A stretch of 14,804 nucleotides of DNA from Campylobacteraceae bacterium (GTDB lineage: Bacteria > Campylobacterota > Campylobacteria > Campylobacterales > Sulfurovaceae). Made by a program: the position numbers and the translations under genes. Position 1 is the stretch's first letter. Every line of letters starts with the position of its first letter. The stretch covers positions 1-14,804 of the forward strand of contig JALWLW010000083.1 in assembly GCA_027081065.1 (NCBI GenBank). The letters run 5' to 3'. Positions 1 to 6,349 of this stretch are shown in pieces. Below the pieces are notes generated by a model that was given only the letters and a program-made list of their open reading frames with translations, made no database searches and was not told where the DNA came from.

Positions 1-829
1 CTTGGGCTGTTAAGTTCCCCTCGTAATTTACCACACGTTTGTATTGAATTTCTAGTTCGGTTCGCTCTTCTACAAACTGTTTGACTATCATGCTAATGCC
101 TTGCATCATGTCCACAGGCTCAAACCCTGTTACCACCACAGGGCGACCATACTCTTTTGGGAACTTCTCATAAATCTTAGAACCTGCAATCACGCTCACA
201 TGACTAGGCCCTAAAAAAGCGTCAATTCGGTTGTTGTAGGCATCGACATGAACATCGCGACTGTCTATAAGCTCTACCATCACTTCAGGTACGGTTACAT
301 GGTTAATGTGAAACAAGATATTGGGTACTTTTTGTTTAATCACTTGGTCAACCAATACAGCCGTCATAGGTGTTGTAGTCTCAAACCCAATAGCAAAAAA
401 GACCACCTTTTTAGTAGGGTTTTCAGAGGCGATTTTTAGGCACTCCATCGGAGAGTAAACAAAACGAACATCTGCCCCTTTGGCTCGTGCATCTTGCAGA
501 CTTCCGTTGGAGCCTGGCACTTTTATCATGTCGCCAAGGGTTACTAAAATAACATCCTCTTGCATCGCCAACACATAGGCATGGTCAATTCGCTCTTTTG
601 GCATAATACAGACAGGACAACCAGGCCCATGAATGAAGTTGATGTTCTCAGGAAGAAGTTGAGGCAGTCCAAACTTCATAATGGTATGCGTATGACCTCC
701 ACACACCTCCATGATGTTTATGGGATTTTTTAACTTTTTGGCATCCTCGGCAATAATCTTTGCATACGCCTTAATGGTATCGCCATCACGAAAGTCATCA
801 TAGAGGTTTTTTAACTCTAACTCTCTCAT
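1..829 (-). CDS. hypD: Hydrogenase maturation protein HypD (partial, N-terminal 276 codons)
   Basis: HypD is the [4Fe-4S] scaffold that, with HypC, assembles the Fe(CN)2CO unit of NiFe hydrogenase in the cytoplasm. I translated it by hand because the frame stays open to base 1. It starts MRELELKNLYDDFRDGD. Family-typical motifs are visible: EVCGGHTHTIMK with C43, HGPGCPVC with C71 and C74, TLGDMIKVPGS, FFAIGFETTTP and VTGFEPVDM. The three cysteines match the conserved HypD positions. HypD is usually about 370 residues, so roughly the last 95 lie outside the window. The ATG at 829 overlaps the hypC stop in an ATGA arrangement, so translation is probably coupled. hypE may follow beyond the edge. 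Identification is secure. Confidence 0.96.
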   Translation of the reverse strand, partial: MRELELKNLYDDFRDGDTIKAYAKIIAEDAKKLKNPINIMEVCGGHTHTIMKFGLPQLLPENINFIHGPGCPVCIMPKERIDHAYVLAMQEDVILVTLGDMIKVPGSNGSLQDARAKGADVRFVYSPMECLKIASENPTKKVVFFAIGFETTTPMTAVLVDQVIKQKVPNILFHINHVTVPEVMVELIDSRDVHVDAYNNRIDAFLGPSHVSVIAGSKIYEKFPKEYGRPVVVTGFEPVDMMQGISMIVKQFVEERTELEIQYKRVVNYEGNLTAQ

Positions 830-1110
830 CGGTTTTCACAATTGTCGTCATCTATAATGGCTCGACGACGCTCCTCTTCGTTCATGGCTTCTAGTATCTC
901 TCTGTAGGTCTCAATGGAGGCTAAAGCTTCCTCTTCATCTATTTTGTTCATCACAAATCCAATGTGCAAAAGGACATAATCGCCCACTTGAACATCGCCC
1001 TCTTCCATCATCATAAGGTTTGCATCACGCTGAACACCCATGGTATCAACGGTACACATCATCTTGTCATCACTTACTTTTACTACTTTACTTGGGATTG
1101 ATAAACACAC
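826..1110 (-). CDS. hypC: Hydrogenase assembly chaperone HypC
   Basis: HypC is a small cytoplasmic chaperone that carries the Fe(CN)2CO moiety between HypD and the hydrogenase large subunit. The 94-residue product begins MCLSIPSKVV. Cys2 is the essential N-terminal cysteine exposed once Met is removed. VGDYVLLHIGFVMNKIDEEEA is split here as VGDYVLLHIGF followed by VMNKIDEEEA and is the family core. The start is GTG (1108-1110), supported by an AAAGGAG ribosome binding site at 1117-1123, six bases away. A hydrophilic tail of about 20 residues (MNEEERRRAI onward) follows the core. The stop overlaps the hypD start by four bases. A repeat-rich gap of 88 bp separates it from hypB. Confidence 0.96.
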   Translation of the reverse strand: MCLSIPSKVVKVSDDKMMCTVDTMGVQRDANLMMMEEGDVQVGDYVLLHIGFVMNKIDEEEALASIETYREILEAMNEEERRRAIIDDDNCENR

Positions 1111-1130
1111 TTTTTTCTCCTTTCAGTCGA

Positions 1131-1213
1131 AAGTTAAGAGTTAAGAATGAAGAGTTAAGAGTTGCCCCCAATTCTCCATAACTCTTAACTCTTACTTCTT
1201 AATTCTTAACTCT
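1131..1213. repeat. Inverted pair of degenerate heptamer tandem repeats between hypB and hypC
   Basis: On the plus strand the left arm (1131-1163) reads as 7-bp steps: AGTTAAG, AGTTAAG, AATGAAG, AGTTAAG, AGTTGCC. The right arm (1180-1213) carries CTTAACT, CTTACTT, CTTAATT, CTTAACT. The arms are imperfect reverse complements of about 33 bp around a 16-base loop containing GCCCCC, so the transcript can fold into a long hairpin. The right arm runs into hypB and supplies its last codons (RVKN) and stop. There is no strong U-tract after the stem. It could modulate hypC/hypD expression or be a small repeat element; I cannot tell which. Confidence 0.75.
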
Positions 1214-2029
1214 CAGTTCTATCCACTCTGCCACTGCTTTTACAGAGTCTATATCATTCACATTAACCTCTAAAATATCTACATTTGGTTTAATACGTCT
1301 AGCATCTGCTTTCTCTTGCTCTACATCATATTTAAAATGAGGCAACAAATCGGTCTTGGTAATTAAAATCAAATCTGCTTGACGAAACATTACAGGGTAT
1401 TTTGCTATTTTATCTTCGCCCTCAGGTACAGAGACCAAGACAATATTTAAGTGTGTACCCACATCATAACTTGCAGGGCAAACTAAATTTCCTACATTCT
1501 CCACAAAACAGACATCTATCTCTTCAAGTGGCATATGATGTAGCCCTTTATGCACCATAAACGCATCTAAATGACAAGCTGTTCCTGTCTGAATCTGCTC
1601 GGCATGAATCCCTTTTGCTCTTAGACGATTTGCATCTCGTTCGGTCTCTAAATCACCTTCAACTACACCAAACTTGAAATTTGCCACATCTGCTAGGTAC
1701 TCCAAAAGTGTTGTTTTCCCCGAACCAGGGCTAGACATAAGGTTAATACCCAAGATTCCATGCTCTTCAAGATGTTTTCTATTATGATTGGCTTCTTGGT
1801 CATTTTTATCTAATATTTTCTTAATAACTGAAATCGTCTTTGCATCATTGAGTTGAGGGTTATGATGTAAATGCTCATGTGCTTCTTGATGTTCATGAGA
1901 ATGACCATCTGCATGACTATGTTCTTTTGCCTCATGCTCATGGCTGTGAAATGTTTTTCCACCATCATGACTATGCTCACCTACATGTTCTTCCATCCCT
2001 CTAATACTACAACCACAATCTGTACACAT
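1199..2029 (-). CDS. hypB: Hydrogenase nickel-incorporation GTPase HypB with His-rich nickel-storage segment
   Basis: HypB is a SIMIBI-class GTPase that, with HypA, delivers nickel to the hydrogenase large subunit. The 276-residue product starts MCTDCGC; the C2/C5/C7 cluster is the high-affinity N-terminal nickel site of E. coli-type HypB. Residues 15-56 contain 15 histidines, a nickel-storage region. The G domain follows: P-loop SSPGSGKTT (99-107), EGDLETERD (124-132), the metal-site CH (152-153), ENVGNLVCP with C184 (177-185), and the TKTD guanine-specificity motif (224-227). The ATG at 2029 follows the upstream stop by two bases. Its AAAGGATA ribosome binding site overlaps that stop, so translation is probably coupled. 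Its last codons lie in the heptamer inverted repeat. Confidence 0.97.
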   Translation of the reverse strand: MCTDCGCSIRGMEEHVGEHSHDGGKTFHSHEHEAKEHSHADGHSHEHQEAHEHLHHNPQLNDAKTISVIKKILDKNDQEANHNRKHLEEHGILGINLMSSPGSGKTTLLEYLADVANFKFGVVEGDLETERDANRLRAKGIHAEQIQTGTACHLDAFMVHKGLHHMPLEEIDVCFVENVGNLVCPASYDVGTHLNIVLVSVPEGEDKIAKYPVMFRQADLILITKTDLLPHFKYDVEQEKADARRIKPNVDILEVNVNDIDSVKAVAEWIELRVKN

Positions 2030-2031
2030 AT

Positions 2032-2274
2032 CTATCCTTTAGTATATTTTATTAACATATTTATTTGAGGAGAACAACACTTTTTTGTAGGATTTAGATT
2101 TTTACAATCACTACCCGTACAAGCCGATGTTACAACTCTAATCTTTTTCAAAGTGTCTGCTCCACTTTCTATGGCTTTTACTATCGTTCCTTTGTCTACT
2201 TCTATACAAAAACAAATATAGTCGGTATCTGCCAAACTTTCAACATTACTATAATCTTTTGTTAGAAACTTCAT
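2032..2274 (-). CDS. Small BFD-like [2Fe-2S]-binding protein
   Basis: This 80-residue protein has the cysteine spacing of a BFD-like [2Fe-2S] domain: C21-x-C23 (ICFC), about 28 residues, then C52-x4-C57 (ACTGSDC). The helical segment KGTIVKAIESGADTLKKI lies between them, as in bacterioferritin-associated ferredoxin and the NifU central domain. An extra CC pair (66-67) follows, giving a NPTKKCCSP tail. It lies between the permease (3-base gap) and hypB (2-base gap), so it is almost certainly co-transcribed and coupled to nickel and hydrogenase maturation. Its job there is unknown. Electron supply or iron-sulfur sensing for HypD assembly are guesses. It is not a standard hyp gene. Confidence 0.75.
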   Translation of the reverse strand: MKFLTKDYSNVESLADTDYICFCIEVDKGTIVKAIESGADTLKKIRVVTSACTGSDCKNLNPTKKCCSPQINMLIKYTKG

Positions 2275-2277
2275 CTA

Positions 2278-2916
2278 TTAGCCCAGCAATATATTGCTAC
2301 CCACAATAAGTGAAATCACACCTGCTACAGAAAAAGCTCTTCTTACATTTGTAAGGTTTCCTAAAAAGTTTTGATTGATATAAAGTATGAACAGTCCAAA
2401 GCTCATGAAAACAATCATAACCCCTAGCGTAAATGCTCCAACCATCATAAAATCAACCGTACCACCAGCTACCACACCCAAAGTAATGAGCATACCACGC
2501 ACCCCACCAATGCCCATGAGTAAACCCAAAGCAAAAGAGGAACGCTCAGAAGCTACAGAGTGGTCATGATTTTTTCCAAACCAAATATGCACATGCTCTT
2601 CACCATGGTGCATATGTTTTCTCAACTGTACACGGTTGTTCAAAACCATAAAAAGCAAATAAAGCCCCATACCAATAATCACCAAAGCCGAAATCGTGTC
2701 ACCATAAGCCAAAAGCTCATCAGAAATACTAACCGACTCCAAAAGCTTCGCAAAAACAAAAAGTGTCAAGCCATGACCCACAGCAAAAAGTGAAGTAATA
2801 AGCAAGGTCTTTTTTCTGTTTTTACCAATTGAAAAGTCAGCAATAACCGTCAAATGGTCTGGTCCAAAAGCATGGAGTATGCCATAGTAAAAAATAATGA
2901 GTAATGAAAATTCCAT
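2278..2916 (-). CDS. NiCoT/NicO-like nickel (or cobalt) permease
   Basis: This is a 212-residue inner-membrane protein with about six hydrophobic segments (near 1-20, 37-60, 72-93, 127-150, 155-181 and 192-211). HAFGPDH at 15-21 fits the H-x4-DH nickel-binding signature of the NiCoT family, and AVGHG (45-49) resembles its second signature. The loop between the third and fourth segments is His-rich (H101, H103, H104, H108, H110, H117, H119), as in metal transporters. It is the first gene of the bfd-hypB-hypC-hypD operon, which makes nickel the likely substrate. HupE/UreJ or another TauE-like exporter family is the alternative. The ATG at 2916 is preceded by AAGGGATTAAAGC. Confidence 0.75.
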   Translation of the reverse strand: MEFSLLIIFYYGILHAFGPDHLTVIADFSIGKNRKKTLLITSLFAVGHGLTLFVFAKLLESVSISDELLAYGDTISALVIIGMGLYLLFMVLNNRVQLRKHMHHGEEHVHIWFGKNHDHSVASERSSFALGLLMGIGGVRGMLITLGVVAGGTVDFMMVGAFTLGVMIVFMSFGLFILYINQNFLGNLTNVRRAFSVAGVISLIVGSNILLG

Positions 2917-3063
2917 GCTTTAATCCCTTGAATTTAAAAATGAATGAATATTCACTATATTAGTATGAAAGTTGTTAAAATTATATTAAAATATAAAATT
3001 TTTAGATATTATAGTTAACAAAAATCTTACAAATTCTATATTTTAAGAAGAGAAGGAGCATTC
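2917..3063. promoter_or_regulatory. Divergent promoter region between nickel/hyp operon and CDGSH gene
   Basis: This is a very AT-rich gap between two divergent genes. On the minus strand a perfect TATAAT occurs at 3013-3008, a possible -10 for the hyp operon, with no good -35. Two perfect palindromes lie between it and the permease start: TTATATTAAAATATAA (2981-2996) and TGAATATTCA (2945-2954). Either could be an operator for a metal regulator such as NikR or Fur, but neither matches a consensus I can state firmly. For the plus-strand gene, AAGGAG at 3053-3058 sits five bases before the ATG. Confidence 0.35.
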
Positions 3064-3312
3064 ATGAAATTCCCAGTAAGAACCTACCTAGAAAAAGGTA
3101 AGACTTATCATTTTTGTACCTGTGGAAATAGTCTCGATGGCGTACTCTGTGATGGAAATCATACAGGTACTGAGTTTGAACCAAAAGAGTTCATCGCTAC
3201 ACGTGATGCTGAGTTTCATTTGTGTTTATGTAAAAACAGTACCTGTACCCCCTTTTGTGATGGGGCACATGCAAAAAGAGAGAAATTGAATTTAGATTTT
3301 CTACTAGAGTAG
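3064..3312 (+). CDS. Dual-CDGSH iron-sulfur domain protein
   Basis: This 82-residue cytosolic protein has two CDGSH-type (mitoNEET-like) [2Fe-2S] sites, each with three Cys and one His. Site 1 is C18, C20, C29, H33 (CTC, then CDGNH). Site 2 is C54, C56, C65, H69 (CLC, then CDGAH). There is no membrane anchor, as expected for bacterial tandem-CDGSH proteins. Those proteins are thought to handle iron-sulfur clusters or electrons, but a specific role is not established. The start is well supported by AAGGAG at 3053-3058. It diverges from the nickel/hyp operon and converges on the next gene with a 20-bp gap. A link to hydrogenase assembly is only suggested by proximity. Confidence 0.9.
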   Translation: MKFPVRTYLEKGKTYHFCTCGNSLDGVLCDGNHTGTEFEPKEFIATRDAEFHLCLCKNSTCTPFCDGAHAKREKLNLDFLLE

Positions 3313-3332
3313 CAAGAAGTTATTAGAGTCCC

Positions 3333-4016
3333 TTACTTTTCCCAAAACTCCATAACATTTGGTTTTTTAAAAGTGTAGTTAAGTACTGTTTCTACCTCTT
3401 TAGCATCTAAAGACTTTTCTTTACCAATGTTCTCAGAAAAGTTTGTCTTTTTAAAACCAAACTCTTCAGAATTTTTTGTATATATCTCTTTTTTTGTAGA
3501 CTGTACAGGGGCTACAACATTCAGTATTTTAGCTTTTACTCTTTGGTCTATCACATTTTCTATAATCCCTACTACATCATCACGGTGTACATAGTTTGTT
3601 CTTCCATCTTCTACGGTTTTACCTGCTGTGTATTTACCTGCTACTCTGTCATAGCCCATAAGTCCACCAAGTCTTAATATAACGGTATTTTCATCTTTTA
3701 CTTTTGCCAGTTCCTCTGCTTCAACAATAATCTTTTTGTTATCGTAAAAAGAGATAGAGCTTAAAAGTATGAATTGTGTATCAAGTGATTCTTCTAGTGA
3801 AGCAGAAAAATAAACATCTTCTATGGCGTCTAAATATGTATCTGAGGGAGGAATAGCAATAACAATGGCATCAGCAGCATAAAAGCCTACCAGTGTGTCC
3901 ATACCAACATCTCGTGAAAGACAATTTACCTCATGCCCCTTAGATTCCAACTCCTCTTTTAAAGCATTTCCGACCCAACCACAACCAAGAATGGCTATCT
4001 TTTTCTTTTTACTCAT
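3333..4016 (-). CDS. NAD(P)-dependent epimerase/dehydrogenase-like (extended SDR) protein
   Basis: This is a Rossmann-fold protein of 227 residues. The glycine-rich nucleotide motif GCGWVG is at residues 11-16. LLSSISFY (84-91) corresponds to the Ser/Tyr catalytic region, and RLGGLMG (115-121) and NYVHRDDV (141-148) are typical of YeeZ-like extended SDRs. The substrate cannot be read from sequence. An ATG nine codons upstream (4043) is in frame, but the one at 4016 has an AAGAAGGA ribosome binding site six bases away. The upstream one has none and would add a basic stretch before the first beta strand, so I choose 4016. It appears monocistronic, convergent with the CDGSH gene and unrelated to the hyp genes. 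Confidence 0.8.
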   Translation of the reverse strand: MSKKKKIAILGCGWVGNALKEELESKGHEVNCLSRDVGMDTLVGFYAADAIVIAIPPSDTYLDAIEDVYFSASLEESLDTQFILLSSISFYDNKKIIVEAEELAKVKDENTVILRLGGLMGYDRVAGKYTAGKTVEDGRTNYVHRDDVVGIIENVIDQRVKAKILNVVAPVQSTKKEIYTKNSEEFGFKKTNFSENIGKEKSLDAKEVETVLNYTFKKPNVMEFWEK

Positions 4017-4159
4017 TTTTTTCCTTCTTGAAACTAATGTCATTTTAACATAACCTATATTTAAACAAAGGGATTAAAAAGAGTAGTGTAGATTACTAAG
4101 TAAGCTACTTATGTTGACAAAAAAGATAGACTATCCTATGAATATTGAAGAGCTATAAG

Positions 4160-4345
4160 ATGATAAGACCTATACGAAATGAACAAGATTATGAGTTAGC
4201 TCTTACACTTATGGACGCAAAACCAAATAGTGATTAGTTAGAAGTTTTGGCTACCCTTGTAGACAACTACGAAGCAAAACACTACGCCATAGAAGCACCA
4301 GACCCAATTGAGGCTATTAAATTTAGAATAGAACAAGAGGATTAA
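4160..4345 (+). pseudogene. Decayed HigA-type antitoxin (N-terminal remnant)
   Basis: Reading from ATG 4160 gives MIRPIRNEQDYELALTLMD, then a TAG at codon 26, then LEVLATLVDNYEAKHYAIEA and PDPIEAIKFRIEQED before TAA (4343-4345). This matches the N-terminal half of HigA-family antitoxins (pattern: D/E-ELE-LATLVE-YE-KHYPI-PPDPIEAIKFRMEQ-GL). Three lesions are visible: the in-frame TAG in the ...D*LEV... region, apparent small deletions before it, and a one-base loss near 4340 (one more G would restore EQEGLK). The helix-turn-helix half is absent. A TTGACA at 4114-4119 and a TATGAA 17 bases on may be the old promoter. A short frame ending NIEEL* (stop at 4158) could be the tail of the lost HigB toxin, which is tentative. 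Confidence 0.75.
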
Positions 4346-4400
4346 AAATTTACATCATCAATTTAATATTCCTTTTGAAAATATTTTAGTTTTAATTTTA

Positions 4401-5282
4401 TCAATCATTCTCATCCAACCATTCAACAAGTACTTTAATATATTTCTCATTTTCCTGTACAAATGGCATATGCCGACTATATTCAAATAGTTCCCATTTA
4501 GCATTAGGAAGCTTGTCATACATTGCTTTTGCAATAAGTGGAGAACAGAGGTCAAGTAATCCACTTGTAATTAAACAAGGTTCTTTAATGTCACTAAGCT
4601 TATCTGAAAAATCAAAATTTTTAAGTGTACCAGATGGGCTAAACTCATTTTGACCCCATGCTGTTATGTAGGATTCTGTTCCAAATTTTTTTGGACGCGT
4701 TAAACATTCAGGTGAGGACTCTGTAATTTCTTCAGCACTATAACGAAGCATAAACTCTGCTTCTGCTTTTTTGTACTCTTTGGATGAGTAGTTTCCAGTT
4801 TCTTCAGCTCTTTTAATGGCTTCTTGCATCTCTTTTGGAAGATAGGTAACTCTTCGACGTTGCTCTTTCTCCCATAATGATGCAGAAGCTAAGGTACTAG
4901 ATAAAATATAGCTTTTTATTCCTTTAGGATTATAAGAACAAGCATATTCTATTAATTGCATCCCACCCCAAGACTGTCCTAGTAAGTGAATTTCATTTAA
5001 GTTAAGGTATTCACGTAGTTTAATTAACTCATCTATCCATGTTTTACTATGCCATAAGTCGGGTCGAGAAGGGGTAGTAGATAGTCCACATCCTAATTGG
5101 TCGTACATAATAATAGCACGACCAGTTTGGGAAATTTTATCAAGGACTTCAAAATAGTTATGCGTAGAACCAGGTCCACCATGTAATAAAACCAATGGCT
5201 TTTTATTTCCTATGCATTCCCCAACAATACGATAGTAAGTCTTATATCCTAAATATGGCATATAGCCCTCAATAATTTTCAT
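4401..5282 (-). CDS. Proline iminopeptidase-family alpha/beta hydrolase (peptidase S33-like)
   Basis: This alpha/beta hydrolase resembles proline iminopeptidases, which release N-terminal residues from small peptides. With the start I favour it has 293 residues. The oxyanion-hole motif HGGPG is at 34-38, the nucleophile elbow GQSWGG has Ser104, the acid is probably Asp244 (SGLLDLCSP), and the base is His271 (SRHMPF). An in-frame ATG at 5369 would add 29 residues resembling a signal peptide, but those codons overlap the end of the GNAT gene in another frame. Family members begin at about MKIIEGYMPYLGYKTYYRI. I therefore use ATG 5282, which has a weak GAGAGA ribosome binding site and follows the GNAT stop by 16 bases. 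It was probably carried along behind the toxin-antitoxin operon. Confidence 0.85.
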   Translation of the reverse strand: MKIIEGYMPYLGYKTYYRIVGECIGNKKPLVLLHGGPGSTHNYFEVLDKISQTGRAIIMYDQLGCGLSTTPSRPDLWHSKTWIDELIKLREYLNLNEIHLLGQSWGGMQLIEYACSYNPKGIKSYILSSTLASASLWEKEQRRRVTYLPKEMQEAIKRAEETGNYSSKEYKKAEAEFMLRYSAEEITESSPECLTRPKKFGTESYITAWGQNEFSPSGTLKNFDFSDKLSDIKEPCLITSGLLDLCSPLIAKAMYDKLPNAKWELFEYSRHMPFVQENEKYIKVLVEWLDEND

Positions 5283-5298
5283 ATTAAATCTCTCTTTT

Positions 5299-5808
5299 TT
5301 ATTTTCCTGAGCTCTCAGCAAAATTAGCCCGAATAGTAGCAATAGGCAAATACAATTTCTTCTCTTCATTCAAAAATGAAGAAAACCCAAACTTTTCATA
5401 AAACTCTGCAACACCATCTTTGGCATCAACAATAAGCATAGGAAAAGCCACAATATCACTAGCATTTAGAACTCTTTTGAGTGCATCAATAAGTAACCAA
5501 GAACCAATTTTCTTATGTTTATATTTCTTATCAACAGCCAATCTAGCAATAAGAGCAGAAGAGTGATTGTTAAAATGCTTTTTTTGTAGTTTTGGTGGCA
5601 GTTTAGAGAATTCTATTGTGGTCATTGTTAGTGTGTAGTAGCCCACAATATCTGAGGGATTTTCACTATTTTCTAAAACATAAGTTCGTGTATTGTCTTT
5701 TACAGAGTGTTGACTTGCCATTGAGTGCAGATACTCATTAAGAGCATCTACTTCACAATCAAAATCTTTTCGATTGTGTCTTTTTTTATCAAGCTGAACA
5801 GTTTCCAT
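5299..5808 (-). CDS. GNAT-family acetyltransferase, probable TacT/AtaT-like toxin
   Basis: This is a 169-residue GCN5-type N-acetyltransferase. GYYTLTMTTIEFSKLPP (56-72) is the central beta region, and ARLAVDKKYKHKKIGSWLL (88-106) is the acetyl-CoA-binding motif A. AEFYEKFGF (134-142) carries the Tyr (137) that acts in catalysis in TacT-type toxins. Such toxins acetylate charged tRNAs and stop translation. The pyrophosphate loop reads KHKKIG instead of the usual Q/R-x-x-G-x-G, a lost glycine that could weaken acetyl-CoA binding. The small gene directly upstream, one base away, has the C-terminal signature of a GNAT-toxin antitoxin, which supports a toxin role. The start lacks its own clear ribosome binding site, so coupling is likely. 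Confidence 0.82.
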   Translation of the reverse strand: METVQLDKKRHNRKDFDCEVDALNEYLHSMASQHSVKDNTRTYVLENSENPSDIVGYYTLTMTTIEFSKLPPKLQKKHFNNHSSALIARLAVDKKYKHKKIGSWLLIDALKRVLNASDIVAFPMLIVDAKDGVAEFYEKFGFSSFLNEEKKLYLPIATIRANFAESSGK

Positions 5809-5809
5809 T

Positions 5810-6067
5810 TTAAAGCTTTATTTGACCATTTTCATACTGTTCAAAAGCCTCTTTTAGTTTAGGATATATTTTAGGTGGTCTATCAAGTGCTTCTAAAAAT
5901 CGTTCAGAATCTTTAGCAGTTAAACGGATTGTACTATTGGCAACAGAACTATTAACAATCGGTTTATCTACTATAATATTTTCAATAATACCATCTTTTA
6001 GATTTTGGAGCATAGAGAGTAAAAAATCTATATGGTTGCTATGAACATTTAATTGTATTGTTTGCAC
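5810..6067 (-). CDS. Antitoxin of the GNAT toxin, with atypical N-terminal module
   Basis: This 85-residue protein lies immediately upstream of the GNAT toxin. Its C-terminal half, TIRLTAKDSERFLEALDRPP (46-65) followed by a KLKEAFEQY helix, is the toxin-wrapping segment seen in DUF1778/TacA antitoxins. The N-terminal half (MQTIQLNVHSNHIDFLLSML, then LKDGIIENIIVDK) does not look like the usual DUF1778 ribbon-helix-helix. It resembles the beta-strand-plus-helix start of a different small antitoxin class. The start is GTG at 6067, supported by AAGGAG seven bases upstream. It probably represses its own operon. An imperfect AT-rich inverted repeat and a TATACT at about 6088-6120 may be its promoter/operator. 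Confidence 0.72.
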   Translation of the reverse strand: MQTIQLNVHSNHIDFLLSMLQNLKDGIIENIIVDKPIVNSSVANSTIRLTAKDSERFLEALDRPPKIYPKLKEAFEQYENGQIKL

Positions 6068-6105
6068 TATTGACTCCTTTTTTATTTTAGTATATCAAAA
6101 AAGAT

Positions 6106-6270
6106 TTAAAATCTCTTTTTGTGAATAGTTACTACTTCTCTTATATCTCCAATGGCTGACAGAAGTTCATCTAAGTCTCCATCTTCTAATATTTGAGAAA
6201 GATACTCTGCAATCACTTCATTACTGTCAAGATATTTTGCTATGTCAAATGTGTTTAATTCACTACTCAT
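6106..6270 (-). pseudogene. Truncated COG3636-type addiction-module antidote (HigA-like)
   Basis: This 54-codon frame is too short for most gene callers. It reads MSSELNTFDIAKYLDSNEVI, AEYLSQILEDGDLDELLSAI, GDIREVVTIHKKRF, stop. The first 43 residues match the start of the 'putative addiction module antidote' family (pattern: F-D-A-YL-E-IA-YL-LE-GD-LI-AL-GDIA). The family continues for about 50 more residues with a helix-turn-helix, which is missing here. The ATG at 6270 keeps a good AAAGGAG ribosome binding site. The upstream frame preserves only the tail of the partner toxin. A peptide may still be made, but without the helix-turn-helix it cannot be a normal repressor. Confidence 0.7.
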
Positions 6271-6271
6271 C

Positions 6272-6319
6272 TTAGTACTCCTTTGCTAACTCTTTAGCTT
6301 TTTCTATATCTTTTAATTG
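6272..6319 (-). pseudogene. C-terminal tail of a deleted RelE/ParE-like toxin
   Basis: Directly upstream of the truncated antidote, one base away, the minus strand reads QLKDIEKAKELAKEY and a TAA. This is the hallmark C-terminus (K-DI-KAKELAKE) of the RelE/ParE-type toxins that pair with COG3636 antidotes. The rest of the toxin (about 80 residues) is gone: a further ten codons upstream (QNVSFKIRFS) are unrelated and run through a perfect palindrome. This reads as an internal deletion that joined the old promoter/operator region to the toxin tail. Confidence 0.7.
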
Positions 6320-6322
6320 GCT

Positions 6323-6348
6323 AAAACGTATCTTAAAAGATACGTTTT
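6323..6348. terminator. Perfect 12-bp hairpin after hypF (terminator and/or relict operator)
   Basis: AAAACGTATCTT (6323-6334) and AAGATACGTTTT (6337-6348) are exact reverse complements separated by AA. It starts one base after the hypF stop. On the minus strand the stem ends in TTTT, so it can act as a modest intrinsic terminator for the hypF2-hypF transcript. The alternative is that it is the operator of the broken toxin-antitoxin module beside it. A TTGACA (6353-6348) overlaps it and shares bases with the hypF stop codon, resembling the promoter/operator layouts at the two intact modules further along. Confidence 0.6.
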
Positions 6349-6349
6349 G

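Noticed and set aside
248..439. Plus-strand 63-codon frame inside hypD
   Set aside because: The opposite strand is clearly HypD with conserved motifs throughout.
512..527. TGGCAC resembling the start of a sigma-54 promoter
   Set aside because: It lies inside hypD coding sequence and has no TTGC at the required spacing.
1131..1213. CRISPR-like or IS-terminal interpretation of the heptamer repeats
   Set aside because: Units are 7 bp, contiguous, with no spacers and no transposase nearby.
1871..2068. Plus-strand Met/Phe-rich open frame opposite hypB
   Set aside because: It is the antisense of the His-rich hypB segment (CAT/CAC codons read as ATG/GTG) and has no independent coding signal.
2387..2793. 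Two plus-strand open frames opposite the nickel permease
   Set aside because: Shadow frames of a strongly supported membrane-protein gene, with low-complexity content and no family resemblance.
4017..4043. Upstream ATG adding nine residues to the Rossmann-fold protein
   Set aside because: It has no ribosome binding site, whereas the ATG at 4016 has AAGAAGGA at good spacing and places the first beta strand normally.
5283..5369. A signal-peptide-like N-terminus (MKRRNCICLLLLFGLILL) on the proline iminopeptidase
   Set aside because: These codons overlap the 3' end of the GNAT gene in another frame. The family normally starts at the later ATG (5282), so the hydrophobic stretch is most likely an artefact.
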